Shown one piece after another: positions 44,269 through 53,780 of a stretch of DNA of 64,000 bases (position 1 is the first letter of the stretch; every line of letters starts with the position of its first letter). Under the pieces are notes generated by a model that was given only the letters and a program-made list of their open reading frames with translations, was not told the origin of the DNA and ran no database searches. Source of the stretch: Gloeopeniophorella convolvens (Eukaryota > Basidiomycota > Agaricomycetes > Russulales); NCBI GenBank assembly GCA_022496205.1, contig WTXD01000038.1, positions 186,001 through 250,000 of the forward strand, in the 5' to 3' direction. The position numbers and the translations under genes are program-made.

Positions 44269-46130
44269 TGGTACTTGAGTTGGCAGGCCCGCTTGTGCGC
44301 CCAGCAGTGGAACACGTCGACAACGTGCTGGAGGCGCAGCTTGCTAGCCCTCTCGCCAAGTGAACTATTGCGAACCATCGTCTCGAGGACACAATTGATG
44401 TCGTATCCTAAGGCCTGATCTTCTCCAAAAACCTCTAAGATTTTGGACACTGCAGCAAGCGCATGCTTCGCCCTGGCACGTCGTTTGGTACCGTACTGTG
44501 CAGTGGCGTGATAAAAACGCTCACCTTTCACCGCACTGTACAAATTCGATTAAGAACTCAACAATTCCGTGCCTGCACAGGCACGTGAAGACGCCGGTCT
44601 GCTCGAATGCCTCTTTTGATGCAGGCGGCAGCTCCTTGGTGTTCGCAGCCTTCCAATTACTGCCGCAGCGGTCGTCGTCTTGATCTTCAGGCAGCGCGAA
44701 TCCATCTTCGGCTTCGACAGTGCGCGCGCGTGCCTGTGAAGCTTGTGAAACCTGCCTCGCTGCTGTATGCGACTTGACCTCGCCGTGGAAGCCGTTCACG
44801 AAATCATGGCTCAGAAACAGCTCGCCATCGAACCTCCTTTCGTCGCACGCGCCAGCAGTTTTGTCTCGCTTTTGTGAGTCACAGCCGTCTATGGCGTGCA
44901 TGCGGTCGGGGACAAGCTTGACCTCGTCAGCTAGCTTGTGGGCTCTAAGCAAGGCTCGGCAGACAACAACAAACGTCGTACCTTATACCCACACGCGGGG
45001 CAGCCATACTTCACCCTCCAGTCCGGTGAGTCTCGCTTCAGCGCGGCGTCGACTCTTCTCTGAACGCGGTGTCGAATGTCACAGTACACATCGAAAGCAT
45101 TCGAGAAAAGTCCCTCAATGGTGTGTACGTACGGAAACTGAGAGTCTTTCTTAGTGAGTGCATGGTGGATTAGTGAATGAGCCGCGCCTACCTGCTGAAT
45201 AGCACACATTGATTTGACGAACCCTTGCACGCCAAGGCCTGGCTGGTGACGCCGGAGGTGGTAAAAGGACGCGAGGAGGTCGACGGAAAATGCGAGTGAG
45301 GGAAAGACTGGCGTGCCAGCAATCAGGCCGGCGTGCATCAAGGCAGTGTTGACGTTCTCGTCACAACGCTGCCGGACCGCCTGTGAGTGAGGACCAACGG
45401 CTTGGAGCGTTTAGAAAACACCGCAGAATAGTGCGGCCTAGAGGCGCACCTGTGAGACCCAAGACGCGTATGTTGCGGACGGTATCCCCCTCGGCCTCCT
45501 GGCGCGTTGTTGAGCGGGTGTAAGTCCACTCGAGGAAGTCCTCGACCAACGAGGGGACGACGGCCGTCCACTCCCGCGTTGCAGCGCGGCGTCGGTGCAA
45601 GCGGGTTCGGTTGTCTGAGTAAATCCTACAGCGGCCGCCAAAAGCACTGCAGTATAGGTGAGGGTGCGGCCGAAGCGGTAAGGAAGGGCGTGCGCACGAG
45701 ATAATGGCCTGCAATCGCCCATGCCCCTCCCGCGACGCCTCGTCGCCAGAGTCACACACCAGTTCCTCTTCTACATCCTCCCATTCGTCAAGAGGGTCTG
45801 TAGCGTCTGGATACTGATCGGACTCAGGTAAACCCGCCCAGTCGATATCCTCCAGGTTGGTGTTTGCAGCAATACCGACTTCGACAAGCTTCTGGCGAAA
45901 CGCCGCAGTAACGCCTGTAAGTCACAGGTCAGCGTGAAGAGAAGTAAAGAAAACAACCCTGTAGACGTACGTTCTTTTGCCTTCCTCTTCCTTTCCTCTG
46001 CCTCAAGGTGCAGCCGATGGACATCCGACGATTTGACGCGCTTGGCCGCGGGACCTGTAGCTGAACCAAGGCTTCGCTTTCCGGAATAAGACTTACTATA
46101 AGACGATGAAATTCTCTTTCCTTTCTGCAT
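44269..46130 (-). pseudogene. KDZ transposase, N-terminal half
   Basis: Likely start at 46130 (MQKGKRISSS, basic Ser-rich tail), then an intron. Further: 'EDIDWAGLPESDQY', 'WTAVVPSLVEDFLEWTY', a Cys-containing segment with 'RCDENVNTALMHAGLIAGTPVFPSLAFS' (CxC-type N-terminal region of the family), and 'AFDVYCDIRHRVQRRVDAALKRD'. Next: 'CPACGY', 'DGCDSQKRD', 'CGSNWKAAN', 'EQTGVFTCLCRHG', 'YDINCVLETM' and 'VVDVFHCWAHKRACQLKYHP'. The acidic residues in DGCDS and YDINC are typical KDZ core positions. Several introns separate these blocks. The gene ends abruptly at the gypsy A insertion and resumes at 35407. Confidence 0.85.
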
Positions 46131-46225
46131 ACCGGGACTAGACGAGCAGGGTGGAGGAGGGGTGATGGCGTATGGACTCGAGCTCGACCCGATCTTGCTC
46201 AGGCTCACGGTACAGTAAACGATCA

Positions 46226-46275
46226 GCAGTGCACGTGACCGCGCACTGCACGTGACCGCGCACTGCACGTGATCA
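46226..46275. repeat. Three 17-bp repeats with CACGTGA in the divergent KDZ promoter
   Basis: The unit GCGCACTGCACGTGACC occurs at 46241 and 46258, preceded by a degenerate copy (AGCAGTGCACGTGACC). They lie in the about 200-bp gap between the minus-strand transposase (start 46130) and the plus-strand gene at 46331, so they may drive both. CACGTG is a bHLH-type core; binding is inferred only. Confidence 0.55.
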
Positions 46276-46330
46276 GCGTCATGAGCGCACAGCCGTAAGC
46301 CGGGTTTGACATGTTGACAACGAGCGCTTC

Positions 46331-47243
46331 ATGCCTGCCCGACTTGTCAACGTCACAGAGCCCGCGTACCTCGTTCCCGAGGACTTAGTCTCTTGGGTGT
46401 ACACCGTTCTGCAAGGCTTCGAGCCCGGTGTCTTCTGCAGGTAAGCTCTATATCGACTTGAAGCAAGTGCTGTGTAGCTGATGCAGATGGCTATTGCAGA
46501 CTTGATGCCATCCTCTCGACCGCGGACTTGACCGACACGGTCGTCTACCGGTGCTCCTCAACTGCGGAGGCGGTCGATCTATTCCGTCTTTCTTTGGTTC
46601 GTGGGCTTGTCACCCCCTGCGGAGAGAACTCGGGGACTGCAGTGAGTACATCCGTTTTCTAGCTTCTGTCTGGCCCCATGATATAGGTTTCTTTTAACAT
46701 AGACAGCGCGAGGCACTGAGGGAGCGACTCAGGGCCCACTGGGAGGCCAAAGTTGTGGCCGATCTGCTGGCCGCGTCGCTCACCGTCCACGAGCCAGGGC
46801 CAGTTGCCCCCACCCCCCGCGATCCCCGCGCCCCGCCGCTCACGCCCACGCAGCGGCCCAGGCGCGGCCCTTCCAAAGCGGCCGCACCCCCTGCGGCCAC
46901 CCCTCTACCGTCATCCGCACCGGCGCTGGTGCTGCGCATGCCTCCGACTACGCGCCAGCACAAGCCACGCGACGAGTTTCCGGCGTCAGAAACGCAGCCC
47001 CCACCGACCTCGTGGACCCCGCCCCTCGGTGCGCCTCGGAGCTGGCGTCCTGAAATCTCATGGCCGAAGAAAGGCTGCTGGTGCGTCGCACCGTGGGGTA
47101 GAAGCAACGGGGTCTACTATCTGCGGTACGCCCCGCGCGTGAGCCATCCGCCGCCAGCGTCTTACATGTACACAGGGACACAGGGGAGGAGCTATTCGGG
47201 AACCGGGGCAGGTCGTATTGCCAAACTTACGAGGGCGCACTGA
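46331..47243 (+). CDS. KDZ cargo gene of unknown function
   Basis: Exons 46331-46440, 46500-46641 and 46707-47243 join in frame to 262 residues with proper GT-AG borders. The N-terminal part (MPARLVNVTEPAYLVPED, 'LVSWVYTVLQGFEPGVF', 'AVDLFRLSLVRGLVTPCG') looks globular. The middle is Pro-rich and disordered. The C-terminal part, 'SWPKKGCWCVAPWGRSNGVYY', is compact and rich in Trp, Cys and Tyr; it faintly recalls the N-terminal hybrid-binding domain of RNase H1 (viroplasmin-like), but this is weak. Divergently transcribed from the transposase, as cargo genes of KDZ elements often are. Confidence 0.6.
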
Positions 47244-47472
47244 GCCTGTGGCACGACCGCTATGAAGCGAGTCGGAGACTCGCTGTTTCGGATGGATAGT
47301 GCACACCCTGCCGTGTCCGCGTAGCCGTGTTTTATTTGAACCATGTATACTTAATGTGTGCATCTGTCTTCGAACCAATAAAGCCCTCGATCCCTCACGT
47401 GTGGGAAACCGTGTATGCTATCGGGCCGCAGCCAGCCAGCTTGAAACTAAGCGCACGCGTGCTTCACGTTTG

Positions 47473-48156
47473 ATGGGGTGCTCCAACACGCCAAGGTGCA
47501 CGCAGCATTGTCGTACGCAACGATGGTTTGGAAGCACGGCGGTTGACTCTACCGACTTTGACTACAGGGTTGGACAGGTGTGGCTATCAGCCATATTGAT
47601 GACCTTCGTACGTTCAAGCATCGAGCCGCTGCTGCTTGATGCTTTGTCGCTTGAGCAGCATCGAACTGCGGTGCAGTCGCTCGTCCGCACTCCGGCATTT
47701 CTCCGAGCCAATCCTAGGCCATCGATCATGATCGGATCGCGATTTTTGCTTGATCATGCCTGTTATAGACACTCGGGCGAAGCATCAGTCGAAACGCAAA
47801 CTGCCCCGTCGTGCTTGATCCATGTCTCGTATCACTATGCTGGGTGCCTCTGGATGGTCAGCCCTTCGTGCAATTGTCATGCAACTGTTGTAGAACTAGT
47901 CGTACCTGTCAATCAATGTTGGAATAGCTCTAAGACCTGCAGTATTGTAAGAGAAATGGTGAGAAAGCTGGGGTGTCCAAGGTTGGGCAGCGTGACAGAG
48001 CTTGCAGGCTATATTGATAGATGTTCAATAGGCCTACATCATTCCGACCGCAGATGGGCCACGGAGAGTAGTTTGCAAGACTATTGTTACAGCCTGGACA
48101 AGAGACAACAGATAATCCAAGTAGCAGAGGCTTTGGTCAAAGTTGACCACTGGTGA
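47473..48156 (+). CDS. Open frame of 227 codons in the KDZ element, unknown
   Basis: An ATG at 47473 (MGCSNTPRCT) opens a frame of 227 codons in moderate-GC DNA, where chance frames of this length are rare. No domain is recognised. It holds a run 'LLLDALSLEQHRTAVQSLVR' and a C-terminal 'KRQQIIQVAEALVKVDHW'. Cys, Ser and His are abundant, which is not typical of the neighbouring cargo proteins. It may be a decayed gene or non-coding. 48157-48610, which follows, shows nothing else convincing. Confidence 0.25.
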   Translation: MGCSNTPRCTQHCRTQRWFGSTAVDSTDFDYRVGQVWLSAILMTFVRSSIEPLLLDALSLEQHRTAVQSLVRTPAFLRANPRPSIMIGSRFLLDHACYRHSGEASVETQTAPSCLIHVSYHYAGCLWMVSPSCNCHATVVELVVPVNQCWNSSKTCSIVREMVRKLGCPRLGSVTELAGYIDRCSIGLHHSDRRWATESSLQDYCYSLDKRQQIIQVAEALVKVDHW

Positions 48157-48610
48157 ACTCAGTTACAGTCAACCTCAGGCTCAAAATTTGAACACAAGTG
48201 GCTCAAGCACGCCATACCAAGTAAAGGACAATAAAACGTGGCTTGTGTAGGCAAGACCTTAGTTAGATGTGTGCACTTGACTGCATGCAGAGCGCGTGTA
48301 CCGTCCACGGCCGTCTTGCGCTCGTGGGCATGATGGTGCCAGTCTCGGCCGCGGATATCACTACAGCGGCAGTGGTCTTCGTGTTTCATGGAGACGGGAG
48401 ATGCGGCGCGTTTCAAGGGACACAAACAGTACGGCTGGCTCATAATGAAATTTGGAGGCTTCTCGACAAAGTTGCCGGGAGGTATGGGGTGCACTAGAGG
48501 CTGGTGCCGCACCGCGACTTCCGGATAAGTCCGCGTGACGTCGCGCAATGACCACGTGATGCATAGCGTGGCGTTGATCACCTTTCACCTAGACGTTGAA
48601 TGTTTTCTCG

Positions 48611-51162
48611 ATGGATGACGACGCGCCCGGTGAGTAACCCTTGTTTGGGCCGCCCATCTCCCTCGTCTCTATTTTCAAACACTGCTGTGAGAGGCCACCT
48701 TTGTGCTAACGCCGACGGCGCTGTGGAGCCCCACCAAGGCACCTGCGCGATGCGGGTTGGTACAAAGGGTGCTGAACACATGCTTCCTTCTTTTCCCGCT
48801 TTCATCCACTTTTTTCCCTCCCTTCTTACTGCTAACTCTCTGCTAACCGGTTTCCATCCATCCCCCATAGGTACTGATGCCCGCGGCCGCATTTGTTGAG
48901 ACGGACAGTGTCCTGGCGGCTCTGATTAGATTAGATATGGACCTAATGATCAAGGACTATCTTATCTTGTGTACATAATGTTCTAGACTTAAGGCTGTGC
49001 TCAGCCCCACATTCGTTTCCATGTTCTGGACTATTCTAGGGCATTCCATGACCCACCCTGTACTCCGGTACCCACTCTTACTCCGTTTCATGTGGGTCTC
49101 CTAGGCTTTCTAAGCATTGTTTATTACATGCTATTGTCGTTCCTTACTTGTATAAAAGGACCTCCTCTTTCGCCTTTGTAGCCTCAGTCTTTTGATCTTC
49201 TCTGACTGAGGCAAGTACACTACCACTCCTTTCACTTCTACCTTATGCTTACTTTACCTTATAGCGTCACTTTGTGTCCTTCAGGTATTGCACTAATGTA
49301 TAAGTCTTTTGATCTTCTCTGACTGAGCGTCACTTTGTGTCCTTCAGTTGTCACTCCACCCTTTGCTGCGCTTCAACAGCATTCAGCGGTTGGACACCAA
49401 CGCCCGCTTCCTCGACCTCCTCGGCGCCGCCGTCCGTCGCTCAGGCCAGATTTACCGACACCAACTCGAGATCAGCGCCCTGCAAAGTGAAGCCGATGTG
49501 CTTTGGTCTCCCGGTTCCTTCTCCCCCGCGACTGCCTCTCCTTCAGCAAGCCGCACCGCCACGCCGGGGCTGGGCGCTGCTGCCGACGGCGATGGTTTCA
49601 TTGCCAACCTGTTGCTGCGACTTCGCGGCCTCGCAGAGCCTTCCGCGATCATCGGCGTCGGCGATGGGCCGGGCGTAGGGCCGGGCGCGAGCGCGCGGTG
49701 CTGGACGGTGGTGAGCCCGCGAGGATGGGGGAACGTCCCGCGGCCGCAGCCGTGGCCGCAGTCGCAGCCTCAGCCTCAGCCGCAGTCGCAACTGCAGTAG
49801 AAGCCCGAGTCGAGGCCGAGGGAGGAAACGTGGTAGGAGGGGCGGGTGCAGAAGGCGCGCCAAGAGGGTGAAGAGGAGCGCTTCCGCGCCGCCGTATGAG
49901 AGGACCCACGGCAAGGCTTTCGAAGAGCGAGTGGCGCCCACGCGCTTCATTACCTTGGACGACCGCGAGGTCAGGTATGAGGTAGCGCGCGGGGCGTACA
50001 CAGGCCGGCGCCTAGGCTCGCATCAGGCGAAAGGGCCACGGACGCCGGCGGAGCTTGATGCCGCCGGGTTCAGTGAAGTGAAGTGGGACGGGGGGTGCGT
50101 CTTGCGCCCGTACTACGCCGCGTGTTCTGACGACAGCTCCTAGGACCACCCTCGTCGTGCTCGATCAGAAAGAGCGCGTAATCGCGGTCTTCATGGGAAA
50201 GCCGGTCGAGCGTGACCGGGCCGAAGGGCAAACCTGGGACGACGCGTGCGGCAGGCTCGCAATCCGCCTCGAAGAGCTGCGCCGACAGTCCTTCCAGGGC
50301 GAACACAAAGACCACCGCCGCGGAAGCTTCGCCACCGTCACGCTCGGCTTTTTGTACGGCGGTGGGCAGAAGGTGCAGCCGTCCCCCGCCGCAGTGTTTG
50401 CTCAGACACGCCGCAGGCCCCAATGAACCTGCGCCTTGAGGGCAGGCGTCTATGGGTCGTGAAGCAGCTCAAGAAGGACCTCGACATGCGCCGCCTTGCC
50501 GGGTTTGGCTCAGGTGCGGGCCGCGCCTTTGCTTTGCGCTGACCCGCCTCACCGTAGACCCAGTGGGCATGGCTTCGTACTTTCCGCTGGCCTACGACCA
50601 CTTCCGCGACCGCCTTCGTGCGCTGCACCAGGGGACCAAGGGGCTGCAGTACAATTTCCCCAACAGCGTGTACCCGACGTGCACGGTAAACCTTGGGCCG
50701 TCCACCGTCTGCCTCGAGCATAATAATGCCACGAATTATCCCGGCCTTCCCTGTTCCATCACTCCTTTAGGCAACTACGACCCCAGCCGCGGGGGCCACC
50801 TTTGCCTCTTCGACCTCAAGCTCTACGTCCGGTTCCCTCCAGGTTGCACCGCACTAATCTTGTCCGCAGGTCTTTGCCACGGCAACACGCCAATTGGCAG
50901 CACCAAGAAGCGGTACAGCTTCACACAGTATTGCGTCGGCGGCCTCGTTCGCTGGTCGGCCTATGGCTGCCGGGCTGCCGGCGGGCTTTCGGACGATGAG
51001 AGGGCGGCGCTAGACGAGGCGATGGGCGAGGGCTGGGAGGCGCAGCTCTCGCGGTTCTCAAACTTCTGGGACCTTGAGGAGGACAGGGCTGCCGTCCGTG
51101 CGTGCCAGGCCTCCCGAGTTCACAGCTCCAACCGTCCTGCACCCTCTCTCCCAGCGCCGTGA
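48611..51162 (+). pseudogene. TET/JBP-like 2-oxoglutarate/Fe(II) dioxygenase carried by the KDZ element
   Basis: A start exon (48611-48629, MDDDAP) joins in phase to 48871, which is split by a solo LTR at 48894-49378. After removing it the frame continues 'RIQRLDTNARFLDLLGAAV'. Later exons give 'TRFITLDDREVRYEV', 'LVVLDQKERVIAVFMGKP', 'HRRGSFATVTLGFLYGGGQ', 'MRRLAGFGS', 'NFPNSVYPTCTVNLGPSTV', 'YDPSRGGHLCLFDLKLYVRFPPG', 'LCHGNTPI' and 'RYSFTQYCVGGLVRW', ending at 51162. This is the fungal TET/JBP family, whose members oxidise 5-methylcytosine (or thymine in kinetoplastid JBP). The second His (LCHGN) and the 2-oxoglutarate-binding Arg (RYSFTQY) are present. The first metal motif reads H-N-N instead of H-x-D. 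LTR insertion plus this change suggest an inactive copy. Several introns remain between 49500 and 50565. Confidence 0.85.
48894..49378 (+). repeat. LTR3 solo LTR, copy a
   Basis: 485 bp from TGTTGAGACGG to CGCTTCAACA, flanked by the 5-bp duplication GCATT (48889-48893 and 49379-49383). It carries a TATA-like TTGTATAAAAGG (about 49150) and a duplicated block (CTTTTGATCTTCTCTGACTGAG twice, about 49190 and 49307). Its twin of the same length is at 56372-56856 in reverse orientation. Confidence 0.95.
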
Positions 51163-51377
51163 TGCACCCTGTAGCACCGTTGAATTTTAGCTCCCTTGGC
51201 AATGCTCCCCGCGTCCCTGAGTTAAACTCGGTCACGTGCTGAAGGCCATCAACAGATCGACAGTCGCGCCACACGTTCGTATGAAACTAACTGAGACAAG
51301 GCCAGGTGAATAAAACTTAACCCCGCAGCCCCTACTAGCCCTCAGCATAGCCCAAGCTCTACGCCAAGCCTCTAGCC

Positions 51378-52933
51378 ATGTCTGTTGAGCACACCCCGCA
51401 AGCCCCCAACACCGCAGGCGGCAGAACAAAAGAGGCGAGGGAGGCCTGCCTCAATGACGTGCAGGGCATCGTCAACGTCTTCACCGACTCCCTCGGCAAG
51501 GCCGCGCAAAAGCACGCAAGGTAAGCCCCGCCGTCTCGACTGCGTGCACTACTGCTCAACGCCATCGACAGGTCTCATGAGTTCGTTCGAACGCTGGCCG
51601 GCCTCGGAGGCGTCAAGAATGTGAACAAAGGTCACGCCTCCGCGTGGACGGCGTTCTGTGGCCAGGAGCTAGACCAGGTGAATGAAGGTAGGCCTGCGTG
51701 CAAGCATGCTTGCAGCGGGTGCATGTGCGCGTTTCGTTGCGGCCGGTCCAGCACGGGCATCGGGCTGCGTTCCACCCCCCACCGTCGCAGCGAGAAAAAA
51801 AAGCTGACTGCTGCTCATCCCCAGGGAAGGCAAATGGCTTCAAAACGACCCTCCCCGAGCTGCTCCAAACGCGGAAGGAGGAGCGTAAGGCAGCCTTCGA
51901 TGCACTCACCGACAGCAAGAAGGCTGCGCTTCTGGCCAGCCACGAAAAGGCCAAGGCCGAGGCATCCGAACAGCGGCGGGCATCGCTCTCGAACCGCGCC
52001 ATAAATAAGGCCGTCGGGGCGAGAATTAGGTGCATCACAGACATGGTGCGCCCATGCCTCCTCTCCTTGTGCATACGACTGATCCTGCGCACGCCCGCTA
52101 GTGTGAGGACCTGCATGAAGACTACAAAACTGAGTTCGTAGTCCTCTTCAGCCGTGGGTCTGTTGGCCACTCGTACACGTTTGGCGAGTACACGACGCCT
52201 GCCGCCCGCAAGTGGTTCGAGAATGCCGACCACTCGACTGCGGAGCCGTTGCGTGCTGCAATGGAGCTCGAAGCGTTTGCCGTCTCAGGCTGCGCTGCCA
52301 AGATCGAGAAGGCGGAGAAAGGTGCGTACAGCGGTACGCACTGGCTTGTTCGACTGGCATAACCAGGCTATGCCCGCAGGCAACCGTGCGCAAAAGAACC
52401 AGCACGCCACCGTCGCAGCGTGCCGTGAAGCCATCCAGAAGGGCCTCGGTGCGCTGCCCTACCCCTGCCTACAGTGCACGCATTGAGTACAACAATTTAC
52501 AGCTGCTGTTCTTAAGAAGATCAAGTACGTCCGGGAGGACTTGCCAATGAACTATGAAAACTACGAAAGGCGCATCGTGGAGAGGGTCGGCGTTCATCTT
52601 GCAGGCTGGCCCCTCTCCATCCCCATCCGCAACCCCGGGACTCTATCCCGCGACAATGCCCTCATCCTTCAAAACACCCTAGATGCCGGGACGTGCAGGT
52701 GGGAGAAGCTCTCGGCAGAAGAGCTGGAAGCACGCAAGGCTGAGAACCGCCACCGTGAAGAGAATGGTGAGCAGGTCTATAAGCCCAGCAAGCCCCAAAC
52801 AAAGAAGAAGAAGGCCACTGTGGTTGCTGCTGAAGACGGCGACGCTGACGACAGCGAAGGCAGTGCAGGCGGTGCAGATGGCACAGGCAGCATGGGCAGC
52901 AGTGCACACAGCACAAGCGCCGAGGCTGCCTGA
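51378..52933 (+). CDS. KDZ-companion protein (Agaricomycete expanded family)
   Basis: The start at 51378 (MSVEHTPQAP) leads to exons giving 'VQGIVNVFTDSLGKAAQKHA', 'SHEFVRTLAGLGGVKNVNKGHASAWTAF' and 'KTTLPELLQTRKEERKAAFDAL'. They continue 'SNRAINKAVGARIRCITDM', 'EDLHEDYKTEFVVLFSRGSVGH', 'KWFENADHST', 'KYVREDLPMNYENYERRIVERVGVHLAGWPL' and 'LQNTLDAGTCRWEKLS', with a Lys-rich then acidic/Ser-Ala tail ending at 52933. The order 'HASAWTAF / ERRIVERVGV-L-WPL / L-G-C-W-KL' is one I associate with a highly expanded Agaricomycete protein family that tends to occur beside KDZ elements. Function unknown; Lys-rich, so possibly nucleic-acid binding. Introns are GT-AG (for example 51521 onward). It looks less damaged than the other KDZ genes. 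Confidence 0.65.
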
Positions 52934-53208
52934 CTGCACTCAAGCACACGCACAGGGCGGCCTGCCACACGCCTGTCGCGTTCAAGCCAAGTCGCTGCCC
53001 GGGAGCACAATTTTTGAACCAAACCGTCATGTATTCTGCTGCGTATGCTAATAAATATGCTCTGTTTTGAATACGGATGGCGCACGCAGTGCGTGAGGAG
53101 GCAGGGGGGCTGGCCATGCCCTGAGGTAGCAAATACGACTTAGCAAAATAAAAGTGAAGCAGCACACGTGATTTCGGAAGGCCATCCCGGCAGTGCCCAC
53201 TGCCGGGG

Positions 53209-53775
53209 TGTCACAATCTCAGCCCACGGCTTCCGGGCCGGGCGGACCGACCCCGACGACCCTTCTGACGACTGCAGATATCCGTGCCAACCTGGTGCGG
53301 TATGACCAGCAGCAGGAGGGACTGACGAGCATAGACGACCGGCTTCAACGCCTCGCCCTTGGACCGAGTTCTCCGCAGTCACGTGACCGAGCACGTGATG
53401 AGACTCGTGACCGGGCCTAGGCCATGACGCTGACGAAACGCGGATGACTCACTGCTGACTGATGGTGACGTCAGCTGAGTGAGCGTTCAGTCAGCATGTC
53501 TATTTACAGCATGCCCCACTTGTACTCCGCGCTTCCTGACCCACATGAACCCGATCCGGTAGATTAGTCAGTAGGTACCTTGTAGTATATAAGGACCTGC
53601 CTGTAGCGTCTTAGCTCCTTAGCTTTGACCTCCTGTAATATACTAGAGTTTCAGTGGCATCCTCTAGTGTGCTTGATCGCCACCCGACTTGCCCCATCGC
53701 TCTTCATCCTCTACTGCGACCGCGAGGCTTAGGTCTTGCAAGTCCTTCGGCAGAACCCCTGCACAGCACGTGACA
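53209..53775 (+). repeat. LTR1 solo LTR, copy c (in right KDZ arm)
   Basis: 567 bp, TGTCACAATCTCAGCC to GCACGTGACA, flanked by CGGGG (53204-53208 and 53776-53780). Very similar to copy b (36949-37516) and less so to copy a. Confidence 0.95.
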
Positions 53776-53780
53776 CGGGG

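Noticed and set aside
48894..49355. LTR3 ending at CTTCAGTTGTCA
   Set aside because: The same 27 bp follow in both copies; extending the LTR to TCAACA gives matching inverted ends and perfect 5-bp duplications in both.
49543..50001. Leu/Arg/Pro-rich minus-strand frame with repeated 'LRLRLRLR'
   Set aside because: Antisense of the Gln/Ala/Pro-rich linker of the TET/JBP gene; a by-product of a trinucleotide-like repeat.
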